Shown: positions 31,414 to 40,786, counted from the stretch's first letter. The stretch is DNA of 51,003 bases from Amycolatopsis echigonensis (GCF_014174495.1 NZ_JACJHR010000065.1:1-51003); one strand, 5' to 3'. Program-made: numbers and translations. Notes: a model not told the origin generated them from the letters alone.

Positions 31414-32252
31414 TGCTCATCGCCGTCTGCTCGCTGAAAGGGTCGCCGGGTGTGACCACCCTGGCGACCGCGCTCGGGGCCCGTTGGCCGGGCCAGGAGA
31501 ACCCGATCGTGGTCGAGGTCGACCCTGCCGGCGGTGACCTGATGGCCCGCTTCCGGTTGCCCGACACACCGGGTCTGGTCAGCTTGGCCGCGGCGGCACG
31601 AGGCCGCAGCGGTGCCGATCCGAATCTGCTCGTCCAGCACACGCAGCGTCTCCCCGGTGGCCTGCGGGTGGTGCTCGGCCCGGTCGGTGCCGAACAAGCT
31701 CGCGCCGCCCTGACGGTGCTGGCCTCGGGCCCGTCCTCGCCGCTGCGTCGGGCCACAGACCAGCCGGAGACCACGGTCATCGCCGACTGCGGCCGGGTCG
31801 ATCCGGACTCACCCGCTTTCCCGATCATCCGCAGCGCGGACGCGATGCTGCTGGTCGCCCGCCCACATGACGACGAGCTCGCGCACGTCGCGCTCAAGCT
31901 GCAGGCCGCCCAACAGTGGTCACGACGCCCGTGCTTCGTCCTGGTCGGCGACGGCTACCCGACCGCGGAGGTCTCCCAGGCGCTGCGCATCCCGGTGATG
32001 GGTCGCGTGCCGCGCGACGACAAGGGCGCCGCGGTGCTCGGTGGCCAGGGCACCGGCCGACGTGGGCCCGACAAGTCCGCGCTGGGGCGGGCTGCCGCCA
32101 GGATCGCGCTCAACCTTTATGCGCACGGGCACCAGCCGACCGGCAACGGCGCCCGTGCCCCGCACCTGCGGCTGGCAGTTCCGGGTGAGCCGGTCTCGGG
32201 TGCGGCGCTGCAACCGCTCGGGCCGCAAACCCGTAACGGGGCGACGCCATGA
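31413..32252 (+). CDS. TadZ/CpaE-like MinD-ParA ATPase
   Basis: A 279-residue P-loop protein of the MinD/ParA type. The deviant Walker A region is VCSLKGSPGVTTLATALGAR; the final GKT is replaced by GVT, so ATP handling may be altered, as in some TadZ/CpaE proteins. VVEVDPAGGDLMARFRLPDT and TTVIADCGRVDPDSPAFPII correspond to the switch regions. In Tad systems this protein positions the pilus machine at the cell envelope. It starts with ATG at 31413 and is followed directly by tadA with an ATGA overlap. Confidence 0.85.
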   Translation: MLIAVCSLKGSPGVTTLATALGARWPGQENPIVVEVDPAGGDLMARFRLPDTPGLVSLAAAARGRSGADPNLLVQHTQRLPGGLRVVLGPVGAEQARAALTVLASGPSSPLRRATDQPETTVIADCGRVDPDSPAFPIIRSADAMLLVARPHDDELAHVALKLQAAQQWSRRPCFVLVGDGYPTAEVSQALRIPVMGRVPRDDKGAAVLGGQGTGRRGPDKSALGRAAARIALNLYAHGHQPTGNGARAPHLRLAVPGEPVSGAALQPLGPQTRNGATP

Positions 32253-33697
32253 CGCGGCCTGACGTCGGTGATCCGCGCCTGGCGGCGTCGACCAACGGCG
32301 CCGGCCCGAACCTGGCTGCCCAGCACACGCCTGGACCGGCGGATCTGCCACACCGGCCCGCCGGGGAAGCCGCCGCGGTGGAACGGCTGCGGCAGCACCT
32401 GCGCGAGGAGTTGTCCACCCAACTCAGCAGGCGCATCCGGGCTGATGAGACTGCCGGCCGCCCGCCGATGGACGCCCCAGCACGCCGCCGGCTGGCCGAG
32501 GCGATCCTGACCGACGCGGCCGAGGCGCACGCCCAAGCCGAGCTGCGCAACTCCGCCACCGGCGGGATGCTCGTGGCGCCCGAGGTCGAGCAGCGCCTGA
32601 TCCGCCAGGTCCTCGACGAGGTCTTCGGCCTGGCCGGTCTGGAACCGCTGCTGGCCGACACCGACATCGAGAACATCAACATCAACGGCGACCGTGTCTT
32701 CGTCAAGTACGCCGACGGCCGCCGCAAGCGGTTGCCCCCGGTGGTCGGCTCGGACACCGAGCTGATCGACCTCATCCGCGACCTGGCGACCCGCTCCGGG
32801 GTGGAGGAGCGCCGCTTCGACCGCGGCAGCCCGATCGTGAACTTCCAGCTGCCCGGTGGCGAGCGTGTCTCGGCGGTCATGGCGGTCACCGCGCGCCCGT
32901 CGGTGTCGATCCGCCGGCACCGGTTCGCCAAGGTCACGCTGGCCGAGCTGCGCGAGAACGGCACCATCGACGTCGCGCTGGAGAGCTTCCTGAAGGCCCT
33001 GGTGCGGGCCAAGCGCAACGTCCTGGTCACCGGCGGCACGGCGATCGGCAAGACCACCCTGCTGCGCGGCCTGGCCTCGGCCATCCCGTCGTGGGAGCGG
33101 CTGATCACCATCGAGGACGTCTTCGAGCTCGGCCTCGGCGAGGACGCCGAGGCGCACCCGGATGTGGTGGCGCTGCAGGCCCGCGAACCGAACATCGAAG
33201 GGCAGGGCGAGATCTCGCTGTCGGACCTGGTGTGGCAGTCCCTTCGGATGAGCCCGGACCGGGTCATCGTCGGCGAGGTTCGCGGCCCGGAGGTCATCCC
33301 GCTGACCAACGCGATGTCCATGGGCAACGACGGCAGCATGGGCACCCTGCACTCCTCCAGCAGTCAGGGTGCGTTCACCAAGCTGGCTGCCTACGCCGTG
33401 CAAGGCCCCGAGCGGTTGCCGATGGAAGCGACCAACCTGCTCGTCGCCGCGGCGCTGCACTTCGTGGTGCACCTGGAAAAGCCCCGCGACGACCCGAGCA
33501 AGCGCGTGGTGTCCTCGATCCGGGAAGTCGTCGGCGCCGACGGCGCACAGATCATCAGCAACGAGGTCTGGCGCCCCGGCCCGGACCTGCGCGCCGTACC
33601 GGGCGCGCCGCTGCGCACCGACACCGTCGGCCTGCTCGTCGAGGCCGGCTACGACCCGGACCTGTTCGAGCGGCGCGAAGGGTGGTGGACGCCATGA
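32249..33697 (+). CDS. tadA: TadA/CpaF secretion ATPase
   Basis: A 482-residue type II/IV secretion ATPase that powers Flp pilus assembly. The Walker A region reads NVLVTGGTAIGKTTLLRGL (about residue 250 on). ITIEDVFELGLGE matches the Asp box, GNDGSMGTLHSSSSQGAFTK the His box and Walker B neighbourhood, and SLRMSPDRVIVGEVRGPEV the CpaF signature. The N-terminal 130 residues (with ADTDIENININGDRVFVKYADG cut here) are typical of TadA. Size and motifs agree with an active enzyme. It is in a tight operon with TadZ and TadB. Confidence 0.95.
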   Translation: MTRPDVGDPRLAASTNGAGPNLAAQHTPGPADLPHRPAGEAAAVERLRQHLREELSTQLSRRIRADETAGRPPMDAPARRRLAEAILTDAAEAHAQAELRNSATGGMLVAPEVEQRLIRQVLDEVFGLAGLEPLLADTDIENININGDRVFVKYADGRRKRLPPVVGSDTELIDLIRDLATRSGVEERRFDRGSPIVNFQLPGGERVSAVMAVTARPSVSIRRHRFAKVTLAELRENGTIDVALESFLKALVRAKRNVLVTGGTAIGKTTLLRGLASAIPSWERLITIEDVFELGLGEDAEAHPDVVALQAREPNIEGQGEISLSDLVWQSLRMSPDRVIVGEVRGPEVIPLTNAMSMGNDGSMGTLHSSSSQGAFTKLAAYAVQGPERLPMEATNLLVAAALHFVVHLEKPRDDPSKRVVSSIREVVGADGAQIISNEVWRPGPDLRAVPGAPLRTDTVGLLVEAGYDPDLFERREGWWTP

Positions 33698-34617
33698 CCA
33701 CGACCGCCGCCCTGTTCGGCCTACTCGGTGCCGGTGTGGCCGTCGGTGTCCTGCTCATCGCCGCCGGACTGCGCGGCCGACCCGCCCGTCCGGCGACGCC
33801 GTCGCGGCTGAGCGCCTGGCTGGCCGCCCGGCATGACCGCAAGCGGGTTGGCTGGCTCGTCGTGGCCGTGCTCGCCGGCTTGGCCGTCGGCGCGGTCACC
33901 GGCTGGGTGGTCGCCGCCATCCTGACCGCGCTCGCCGTCGTCGGCCTGCCGCGAATCCTCGGCTCGAACGTCGACCACAAGCGCCACCTCGAACGCATCG
34001 AGGCGATCGCCGGGTGGACCGAGATGCTGCGCGACACCCTGGTGGCCGCGGCCGGTCTGGAACAGGCCATCCTCGCCACCGCCCCGGCCTGCCCCGAGGC
34101 GATCCGCGAGGAGATCACCGAGCTCGCCGTCCGGCTGGAGCGCGGCGAACGCCTCGCACCGTCGCTGCGCCACCTCGCCGACCAGCTGCGCGACCCCACC
34201 GCGGACCTGGTGATCTCCGCGCTCGTGCTGGCCGCGGAGCACCAGGCCCGGCAGCTGGCCGACCTGCTCGGCGAACTCGCCAGCGAGGCACGCGAGCAGG
34301 CGTCCATGCGGATGCGCGTCGAGGCCGGCCGCGCCCGTACCCGGACCAGCGTGCGCGTCATCGTGATCACCACGCTGTCCTTCGCGATCGGGCTGGTGCT
34401 GCTCAACCGCGGCTACCTCGCCCCCTACGACTCCGCGTTCGGGCAAATCATGTTGCTGTTCGTCGGCGCGCTGTTCGCGGCAGCTTTTGCTTGGCTGGCA
34501 AGGATTGCGCGGATGCGTGAGCCGGAGCGCTTCCTCACGGAGCTGGCCACGATCCGGCCCCACGACGCCGACGTGGACGTCGATGACTTGCTCACCGGGA
34601 AGGGGGCGTCGTCATGA
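33694..34617 (+). CDS. tadB: TadB-like inner-membrane platform protein
   Basis: A 307-residue membrane protein of the T2SF/TadB type. It has an N-terminal helix pair (LFGLLGAGVAVGVLLIAAGL; VGWLVVAVLAGLAVGAVTGW), a cytoplasmic T2SF domain (LERIEAIAGWTEMLRDTLVA, LERGERLAPSLRHLADQLRD) and two C-terminal helices (VIVITTLSFAIGLVLLNRGY; MLLFVGALFAAAFAWLARI). It forms the platform for the pilus ATPase. ATGA overlaps couple it to tadA upstream and tadC downstream. Confidence 0.92.
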   Translation: MTTTAALFGLLGAGVAVGVLLIAAGLRGRPARPATPSRLSAWLAARHDRKRVGWLVVAVLAGLAVGAVTGWVVAAILTALAVVGLPRILGSNVDHKRHLERIEAIAGWTEMLRDTLVAAAGLEQAILATAPACPEAIREEITELAVRLERGERLAPSLRHLADQLRDPTADLVISALVLAAEHQARQLADLLGELASEAREQASMRMRVEAGRARTRTSVRVIVITTLSFAIGLVLLNRGYLAPYDSAFGQIMLLFVGALFAAAFAWLARIARMREPERFLTELATIRPHDADVDVDDLLTGKGASS

Positions 34618-35507
34618 TCAGCGCGTTGTTGTGGGGCGCCGGGCTCGGCGTCGGCTTGTGGGCGCTCGTGATCTACGTGTTCCCGCCGAGGCCGCCGCTG
34701 CGCGCTCTGGTCGACCGGTTGCACGCGACGCCCGCGCCGCCACCGATCCTCACCGCGGACTCCGACGGCTGGGCGTTGCGCGTGGGCCGGCCGTTCATCA
34801 AGCCGTTGGCCGCACTCGGGTTGCCCAACCGCAAGCTGCGCAACGACCTCGCGGTCACCGGCAAGAGCATCGAGCACCACCTGGCCGAGAAGGCCACGCT
34901 GGCGCTGACCGGGCTGTTGCTGCCGATCCTGATGCAACTGCTGCTCGTCGTAGCCGACGTTGGTCTCGGCTGGGAAGTCCCCGCGGTCGCGAGCCTGCTC
35001 TTCGCGCTCGGTGGATTCCTGTTGCCGGATATCAGCGTGCGGCAGGAAGCCGAGCGGCGGCGCTCGACCTTCCGGCACGCGCTGTCGGCCTACCTGAACC
35101 TGATCCGGGTCCTGCTGGCCGGCGGCGCCGGAGTCGACGGCGCGCTGTCGGACGCGGTCGGCATCGGCAAGGGCTGGGCCTTCCAACAGCTGCGCCGCGC
35201 GCTGGTCACCGCCAAGCTGACCCGCACCACACCGTGGTCGACCCTCGGTCAGCTCGGCACCGAGCTCGACGTGCATCAGCTGTCCGAGCTAGCCGCCTCG
35301 GTCAGCCTCGCCGGCACCGAAGGCGCCCGCGTTCGCGCCAGCCTCGCGGCCAAGGCCGCGGCGCTGCGCACCCGTGAACTCACCGACGCTGAAGGCGAAG
35401 CGCAAGCAGCCACCGAACGCATGAGCCTTCCCGTGGTGATGCTGTTCGGCGGATTCCTGATTTTCATCGGGTTCCCAGCCCTCGCGAGCGTGCTGGGAGG
35501 TCTCTGA
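34614..35507 (+). CDS. tadC: TadC-like inner-membrane platform protein
   Basis: A 297-residue T2SF-domain membrane protein, partner of TadB. N-terminal helix (LLWGAGLGVGLWALVIYVFP), central helices (ALTGLLLPILMQLLLVVADV; VASLLFALGGFLLPDISV), cytoplasmic segment FRHALSAYLNLIRVLLAGGA, and C-terminal helix (VVMLFGGFLIFIGFPALASV). The RTRELTDAEGEAQAATERMS segment before the last helix is a TadC landmark. It starts with ATG overlapping the tadB stop. Confidence 0.92.
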   Translation: MISALLWGAGLGVGLWALVIYVFPPRPPLRALVDRLHATPAPPPILTADSDGWALRVGRPFIKPLAALGLPNRKLRNDLAVTGKSIEHHLAEKATLALTGLLLPILMQLLLVVADVGLGWEVPAVASLLFALGGFLLPDISVRQEAERRRSTFRHALSAYLNLIRVLLAGGAGVDGALSDAVGIGKGWAFQQLRRALVTAKLTRTTPWSTLGQLGTELDVHQLSELAASVSLAGTEGARVRASLAAKAAALRTRELTDAEGEAQAATERMSLPVVMLFGGFLIFIGFPALASVLGGL

Positions 35508-35557
35508 GTTCCACAAGAACTGTCCATACCGGACCCCGAACCACGGGGGAGAAGCTG

Positions 35558-35743
35558 ATGTTCACCGAAGTTCAGATCCTCATCGCCCGCATCCGGGGCG
35601 AGCTGGAGCGGCTGCGCCGCGACGAGGCGGGCTACTCCACCGAAGCGGTCGTGGTCACCGCCCTGCTGGCGGCGCTGGCCATCGCGGTCATCGCGATCAT
35701 CGTCATTAAGGTCACCCAGAAAGCCAACGGCATCAACCTGTAG
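35558..35743 (+). CDS. Flp-type pilin precursor
   Basis: A 61-residue prepilin candidate. A charged N-terminus (RIRGELERLRRDEAGYSTEA) is followed by one hydrophobic helix (VVVTALLAALAIAVIAIIVI) and a short tail (KVTQKANGINL). The DEAGYSTEA(V) segment supplies the Glu at +5 after Gly, so cleavage would be between Gly and Tyr by the peptidase at 28025. Actinobacterial Flp pilins have this size. It starts 50 bp after tadC with GGGGAGAAG upstream of the ATG. It would be the major pilus subunit. Confidence 0.85.
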   Translation: MFTEVQILIARIRGELERLRRDEAGYSTEAVVVTALLAALAIAVIAIIVIKVTQKANGINL

Positions 35744-35747
35744 GCCG

Positions 35748-36239
35748 GTGACCACAATGCCTCGACGCCCCAGCCGACCCCGCACGCCGAACACACGCGA
35801 GCGTCCACACCGGACACGTGTGCGGGCGGCGCTGCGCCGGCTGCGGACGGATCAGCGTGGCGCCGGCACGGTCGAACTCGTCATCGCCACGCCCCTGCTG
35901 TTGCTGCTGATCCTGTTGATCGCGCAGTTCGCGCTCTACATGCACGCCACCCACATAGCCCAAGCCGCCGCCTCCGAAGCCCTGTCCGCAGCACGCGTGT
36001 ACGGCGGCAGCACTGCCGCGGGCAATGCCGAAGGACAACGAGTCCTCACCCAACTCGGAAGTGGCCCGCTGCAAGGAACATCGGTCAACGTCCAGCGAGG
36101 ACCGAACCAAGCATCCGTGACGGTCACCGGAACCGTGATCAACGTGATTCCGTTCGCGACCTTCACGGTGCACGCCGAAGCCGTTGGGCCCGTTGAGAAA
36201 TTCACCCCGCCGACCGGTGCAGGGGCGGTGGCACCATGA
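35748..36239 (+). CDS. TadE-like pseudopilin
   Basis: A 163-residue TadE-like protein. After a basic N-terminus comes RTDQRGAGTVELVIATPLLL, the TadE Gly-x3-Glu processing motif, then LLLLILLIAQFALYMHATHI as the hydrophobic helix, then a soluble domain (ASEALSAARVYGG, SVNVQRGPNQASVTVTGTVI). The start is GTG at 35748, 5 bp after the pilin stop. It overlaps the next pseudopilin by ATGA. It is probably a minor pilus subunit. Confidence 0.88.
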   Translation: MTTMPRRPSRPRTPNTRERPHRTRVRAALRRLRTDQRGAGTVELVIATPLLLLLILLIAQFALYMHATHIAQAAASEALSAARVYGGSTAAGNAEGQRVLTQLGSGPLQGTSVNVQRGPNQASVTVTGTVINVIPFATFTVHAEAVGPVEKFTPPTGAGAVAP

Positions 36240-36733
36240 CTGCGGCCCGCCGTCTTCCCGCGTTCGCGCGCTCGATGCGCGCGAGTATTCGCGCGCTGCG
36301 CCGGGACGAACGAGGCTCCGCTGCGGCCGAGCTCACTCTACTGACCCCGCTGCTGATCCTGCTGCTGTTGTTCGTGGTGTTCTGCGGTCGGCTGGCCGAC
36401 ACCAAGCTGCGGATCAACGACGTCGCGCACCAAGCGGCCCGCGCCGCCACCCTGGCCCGCACCCCATCGCAGGCCACCGCCAACGCCCAAGCCACCGCCA
36501 GCGCAGCCCTGGCGTCCGCGGGGATCACCTGCCAGTCGTTGTCGGTGTCTACCGACACTCAGGGACTCAAGCCGGGCTCCACGGTGACCGTCACCGTGTC
36601 CTGCAGCGTCGGCCTCGGGGACCTGACCTCGCTCGGCGTGCCCGGCAGCCGGACGTTCCAATCCAGCTTCTCCTCCCCGGTCGATGTCTGGCGCGGCACC
36701 GCCCCCAACGCCCAAGCGGGAGGTGCGCCATGA
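36236..36733 (+). CDS. TadE-like pseudopilin, second copy
   Basis: A 165-residue TadE-like protein. LRRDERGSAAAELTLLTPLL gives the Gly-x4-Glu style processing site followed by LILLLLFVVFCGRLADTKLR. The soluble part has INDVAHQAARAATLARTPSQ and STVTVTVSCSVGLGDLTSLG with a likely disulfide. ATGA overlaps on both sides. It is probably a second minor subunit alongside the preceding gene. Confidence 0.88.
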   Translation: MTAARRLPAFARSMRASIRALRRDERGSAAAELTLLTPLLILLLLFVVFCGRLADTKLRINDVAHQAARAATLARTPSQATANAQATASAALASAGITCQSLSVSTDTQGLKPGSTVTVTVSCSVGLGDLTSLGVPGSRTFQSSFSSPVDVWRGTAPNAQAGGAP

Positions 36734-37182
36734 GGGTGGCCGCATCGCTGCGCCGCCGAACCGGCCGGCTGCGCGAAGACCAGGACGGCCGGGTGACCGC
36801 CTTCGTCGTCATCATCGCCCTCGCCGCGCTGCTGTTCGCCGGGCTCGTGCTCGACGGCGGGCTCGCCCTGGCCGCCAAGGTCCGTGCGATGGGCGAGGCG
36901 CAGGAAGCCGCGCGGGCCGGCGCCCAGGAAATCGACCTGACCGCCTACCGCACCGACGGCACCCTGCGCCTGGTCCCACACCAAGCCAGCGCCGCGGCCC
37001 GCAGCTACCTCGCCGCCGCCGGCCACACCGGCACCGTCTCGGTCGCCGGCACCACCGTGAACGTGACCGTCAGCATCGACCAGCCGACCCAGCTGCTCGG
37101 GCTGGTCAGCATCGGCTCAATCACCGTCACGGGAACCGGGCAGGCCCAACCGCAACGCGGAATCTCCGGAGTACTCCCATGA
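36730..37182 (+). CDS. TadG/TadE-like pilus-assembly protein
   Basis: A 150-residue protein with LREDQDGRVTAFVVIIALAA then LLFAGLVLDGGLALAAKVRA, the Tad-like helix with the conserved LDGGxALAxK segment. AMGEAQEAARAGAQEIDLTA, typical of the short actinobacterial TadG-like proteins, follows. It is much shorter than full TadG proteins. It starts with ATG overlapping the previous stop and is the last of the three pseudopilin-like genes. Confidence 0.85.
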   Translation: MRVAASLRRRTGRLREDQDGRVTAFVVIIALAALLFAGLVLDGGLALAAKVRAMGEAQEAARAGAQEIDLTAYRTDGTLRLVPHQASAAARSYLAAAGHTGTVSVAGTTVNVTVSIDQPTQLLGLVSIGSITVTGTGQAQPQRGISGVLP

Positions 37183-37236
37183 CGACCTTCACATGCTCGT
37201 ACCCAGTTCAGTGCCACACCGGGGAAGGAGACCAGG

Positions 37237-37674
37237 ATGGCGACGACTGAAGAGATCGAACGCCGCGTCGAGCAAGCCGACGCGGCCCGCAGCGCGAAGC
37301 GGGCAGCTGCTGCCAAGCGCGTCGGTGAACTCGCACTGCTGCGGGCAGAGGTGGCCGAGAAACTCGGCGACGTCGAGCGAGAACTCGGCGACGTCCTCGC
37401 TGAGTCCAGCGACGTCATCAGCGTTGACGAGCTGGCCAAGTTCACCGACGTACCGGCCACCGACCTCACCCAGTGGCTCAACGGCCGCAAGACGACTCGC
37501 CCCAAGCGCAAGCGGTCTACCGCCGGCACCGCCACCGCGAAACGGGACGCGAGCCAAGCATCGTCCACATCGAACCCGGCGCCGACCACCCAGCAGTCCG
37601 CGTCACCCGAGCTCGCCGGACCTCGCAACGGCGCGGCGGACACCTCCACCCGGATTCCCACGCCGGTGACATGA
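37237..37674 (+). CDS. Coiled-coil hypothetical protein of the Tad locus
   Basis: A 145-residue protein. Residues 1-60 form a charged amphipathic helix or coiled coil (RRVEQADAARSAKRAAAAKR, ELALLRAEVAEKLGDVEREL). Then ISVDELAKFTDVPATDLTQW followed by LNGRK looks like a small helix-turn-helix. The C-terminus is basic then Ser/Thr/Pro-rich, likely disordered. The ATG has an AAGGAG site. It may be a small nucleoid or regulatory protein; I do not recognise a family. It lies between the pseudopilins and the BTAD protein. Confidence 0.7.
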   Translation: MATTEEIERRVEQADAARSAKRAAAAKRVGELALLRAEVAEKLGDVERELGDVLAESSDVISVDELAKFTDVPATDLTQWLNGRKTTRPKRKRSTAGTATAKRDASQASSTSNPAPTTQQSASPELAGPRNGAADTSTRIPTPVT

Positions 37675-37738
37675 CGCCGCTTGCTCCGCTGGCGACCGCG
37701 GAGCCGTAAACCTGTACGTCCAAGGAATCGAGCACGCC

Positions 37739-40700
37739 ATGACCGCACACTCGCACTCCCCTCACCGAAAGCCGATACGGCCGAGGACAGGCCGCCCCGC
37801 GTGGTGGGCACTGGCCGCGGTGCTCCGGTTCGTGCGCGGTCTGCTCGCCCTCGTCGTCCTGCTCGCGCTCGTGGCGGGCCTGCCCTGGGCCCTCGTGCAC
37901 TTCGTGGGGTGGCCCCTGCCTGACGACGTGCCGACGTGGGACGAGATCCAGGCGACGCTGCTCAACCCGATGAGCGCGCAGTTCCTGCTCAACACCCTGG
38001 CGGTGCTGTGCTGGATCGTCTGGTTCTTCTTCGCGCTCGACGTCCTGCGCTGCACCGTCGACGCGGCGCGCGGGATCACCTGGCCGCAGGTCCGCCCGCC
38101 TGGCCCGCTGCACGGGCTCGCCGCGGCTCTGATCGGCACCATCGTGCTGACCCTGCTCGGCAACCGGACCCCGTACACGGCTCCCACCCCGGCCACCGCA
38201 GTCTTGGCCGCCGATCTCACGCCGGTCGCCGTCGTCGCACCGCTGACCCCAGGCCCGACCGCGCAGGCCGCGGCTCCGCAGGCGGCCGTCGTCCCGGCCG
38301 CCACGTTGGTGGTCGATCGGGCAGCGCCGGCCCCGCCGGGCATGGTCCAGGTCACCGAGGAGGTCCGGCTCCCCGAGGACGGGATCTACGACAGCCTGTG
38401 GCGGGTCGCCGAACGCATCTACGGTCCCGGCGGCGGAACCCGGTGGCCTGAGTTGTTCCAGCTCAACCGCGGCGTGGAGCAGCCCGACGGCCGCGCGCTG
38501 ACCCAACCCAACCTCGTGCGCCCCGGCTGGAAGATCACCGCCTACATCCCGGCCCCGCCCGAACAACATCCTCCCGGCGAGCAGCAGCCGCAGGTGCCGC
38601 CGCCGCAGCCGCCACCTCCTCCGACGAGCACTGCACCGACCACGCCTCCGTCAACACAGCCCGCGCCGAACACGACCCCGGCGCCGGCCACGGCGGACGA
38701 GGCCGGCCAGCACCACGACGACCAGGCCGAACCGGGGCTGGACCTGCTGACCGGCGTGTTCGTCAGCCTTGGCCTGGCCGGAGCGATCACGACGGCCATG
38801 GTGTCGGTCCGGATGTGGCGCCGACGCCGCTACCGCATCGGCAGCGGCGACCGCGCCGACCTGCAGCGCCCGATCGCGCCCGTGGTCCGCGCCCTGCGGG
38901 CCGCCTACGACCAGGACGACGGCGACCGCAGGCCCGTAGACGACGTGGAGTTCGTCGACCTCGCGCCGGCCCCACCGCGGATCCACATCACCGCCGCCGG
39001 GGACCTGGAACCCGACGACAAACCAGTCCCCGTACCGGCGAAGGTCGGCGTGCGGGGCGGTCGCGAACTCGCCCTGAACCTGGCCAGCACCCGCGGCCTC
39101 GGTCTCGCCGGACCTGGCGCCACCGCCGCTGCCCGCGCGCTGCTGCTGCACCTGCTCACCGAACAGCAGCCCGGCGACGGCATCCGCGTGCTCGTCCCCG
39201 CCGACGACCTGCACCTCGTCTTCGACGGCACCGACGTCGAGAACCTGCCGTCCACCGTCCACGTCGTCGCCACGCTCGACGCTGCCCTCGACGAGATGGA
39301 AGCGGCCCTGCTCACCCGGACCCGCCACGCCATCGAGCAGACCGAAACCCGACTCACTCCGGCCTCGCTCGTGCTGCTCGCCAGCCCCACGCCCCACGCG
39401 GAACGCCGCCTGCAAGCCGTCCTCGACAACGGCTCGACTCTCGGCCTGGCCGGCGTGCTCCTCGGCCAATGGCGCCCCGGCGCGACCGTGCGCGTCCGCC
39501 ACGACGGCACCGTCAGCGCGACCAGCCCTGGCCTCGGCGACGCCCTCGCCGACACACGCCTGTTCAGCCTGCCCTCCACCGATGCCACCGAACTGCTTGC
39601 CGTGCTCCGCGATGCTGAAGGCCCCGCCGACCTGGCCACACCCGACCACGCAACCAGCGGCTTCACCGGCGACGAACTCGCACCGCCCGCAGACGATCAC
39701 GACGTTGCACCCACGCCGCCCGTCCCCGAGCAGCGCTCGGTCGACGAGATGACCCAGCTCGAATCCACCCGCCCGCCGGAACAGGAAGACAACCAGCAGA
39801 CCCCACCGGCCCCGAGCCTGCAACTGCTGGACGTCCACCCCATCCCCGTGGACGTCCCGCCGAAGGCCCCGGCCGCAGCCACCCCGGACGACACCGACGA
39901 GCGCCGCACGGCCGCCGAGGACGTCAAGCCGGCCGCCGAGCAGGCACCGGCCGCCGAGGAACCCCGGAAACCGGACAACGGTGACGTGGCAGCACCGCAA
40001 ACCCCGCTGGTTGTGCGTGTGCTGGGACGCCTGCACCTGGCCCTGCGCGGCGACGAGGGAGAACGCGAGCTCAGTGGCGCGCTGACACCGAAGCAACGGG
40101 AACTGCTCGTCTACCTCGCGCTGCACCCCCACGGCGTCCGCCGCGAAGTCCTCAACGAGGCCGTCTGGCCCGACAGCCGGCCACCGCGGCCGTACAACTC
40201 GTTCCACAACACCCTGTCCATGTTGCGCCGCGCGCTCACCGACGCCACCGACGGCAGGATCAACAACCTCGTCGTCAACGACGACGGCCGCTACCAGCTC
40301 AACGACGAACTCGCCGTCGTCGACTACTGGCAGCTCCAGCACGCCCTGCAGGCGCCCCGCCCACCCGACGCCGCGGCCCAGGCCCAGCTGCACGACGCCG
40401 TCGAGCTCTACCAGGGCGACCTCGCCGAGGACCTGCTCGTGCCCTGGATCGAACCGGTCCGCGAGGCCACCCGACGCGACGTCCTGGACGCGCTCGGCGC
40501 CCTGATCCGCGCGCACGGCGACAGCGCCCCAGAAACCATGCTCACGCTCCTGGAACGCACCCGGAAGCTCGACCGCTACAACGAGGGCGTCTACCGCGAC
40601 ATCATCCGCACCCAAGCCCGCCTCGACCAGTACGCCGCCATCCCCCGCACCCTCGCGCTGCTGACCACCACGCTCGACGAGATCGGCCAACATCCCAGCC

Positions 40701-40786
40701 CCGACACGCTCAACCTCGCCGACTTCCTCCAACGCCGCGGCAGCACTCGGCGGCCGGTCTCCACCGACAACGCCGCGGCCAGCTGA
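37739..40786 (+). CDS. Membrane LysM/BTAD-domain regulator-like protein of the Tad locus
   Basis: A 1015-residue protein. N-terminal hydrophobic helices (FVRGLLALVVLLALVAGLPW; FLLNTLAVLCWIVWFFFALD; ALIGTIVLTLLGN) come first. A LysM-like segment at about 200-262 (DSLWRVAERIYGPGGGTRWP, LVRPGWKITAYIP) follows, then a Pro/Thr-rich stretch and another helix (about 333-365; GVFVSLGLAGAITTAMVSVR). A large central region of uncertain fold (MoxR/TIR-like not seen) precedes a C-terminal winged helix plus BTAD domain (from about 756: VRVLGRLHLALRGDEGEREL, GALTPKQRELLVYLALHPHG) with TPR-like helices. The BTAD module is that of SARP activators, here apparently tethered to the membrane. Such proteins accompany actinobacterial tad operons. 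Confidence 0.88.
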   Translation: MTAHSHSPHRKPIRPRTGRPAWWALAAVLRFVRGLLALVVLLALVAGLPWALVHFVGWPLPDDVPTWDEIQATLLNPMSAQFLLNTLAVLCWIVWFFFALDVLRCTVDAARGITWPQVRPPGPLHGLAAALIGTIVLTLLGNRTPYTAPTPATAVLAADLTPVAVVAPLTPGPTAQAAAPQAAVVPAATLVVDRAAPAPPGMVQVTEEVRLPEDGIYDSLWRVAERIYGPGGGTRWPELFQLNRGVEQPDGRALTQPNLVRPGWKITAYIPAPPEQHPPGEQQPQVPPPQPPPPPTSTAPTTPPSTQPAPNTTPAPATADEAGQHHDDQAEPGLDLLTGVFVSLGLAGAITTAMVSVRMWRRRRYRIGSGDRADLQRPIAPVVRALRAAYDQDDGDRRPVDDVEFVDLAPAPPRIHITAAGDLEPDDKPVPVPAKVGVRGGRELALNLASTRGLGLAGPGATAAARALLLHLLTEQQPGDGIRVLVPADDLHLVFDGTDVENLPSTVHVVATLDAALDEMEAALLTRTRHAIEQTETRLTPASLVLLASPTPHAERRLQAVLDNGSTLGLAGVLLGQWRPGATVRVRHDGTVSATSPGLGDALADTRLFSLPSTDATELLAVLRDAEGPADLATPDHATSGFTGDELAPPADDHDVAPTPPVPEQRSVDEMTQLESTRPPEQEDNQQTPPAPSLQLLDVHPIPVDVPPKAPAAATPDDTDERRTAAEDVKPAAEQAPAAEEPRKPDNGDVAAPQTPLVVRVLGRLHLALRGDEGERELSGALTPKQRELLVYLALHPHGVRREVLNEAVWPDSRPPRPYNSFHNTLSMLRRALTDATDGRINNLVVNDDGRYQLNDELAVVDYWQLQHALQAPRPPDAAAQAQLHDAVELYQGDLAEDLLVPWIEPVREATRRDVLDALGALIRAHGDSAPETMLTLLERTRKLDRYNEGVYRDIIRTQARLDQYAAIPRTLALLTTTLDEIGQHPSPDTLNLADFLQRRGSTRRPVSTDNAAAS

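Noticed and set aside
32110..33472. Two long minus-strand frames opposite tadA
   Set aside because: Shadows of the strongly supported secretion ATPase gene.
37179..37250. 23-codon open frame overlapping the TadG-like stop
   Set aside because: ATGA overlap is present but the peptide is very short, runs into the RBS-supported gene at 37237 and has no features.
38651..40732. 693-codon minus-strand open frame opposite the LysM/BTAD gene
   Set aside because: Composition (Val/Gly-rich, repetitive) is that of an antisense shadow; the plus-strand protein has clear domains.
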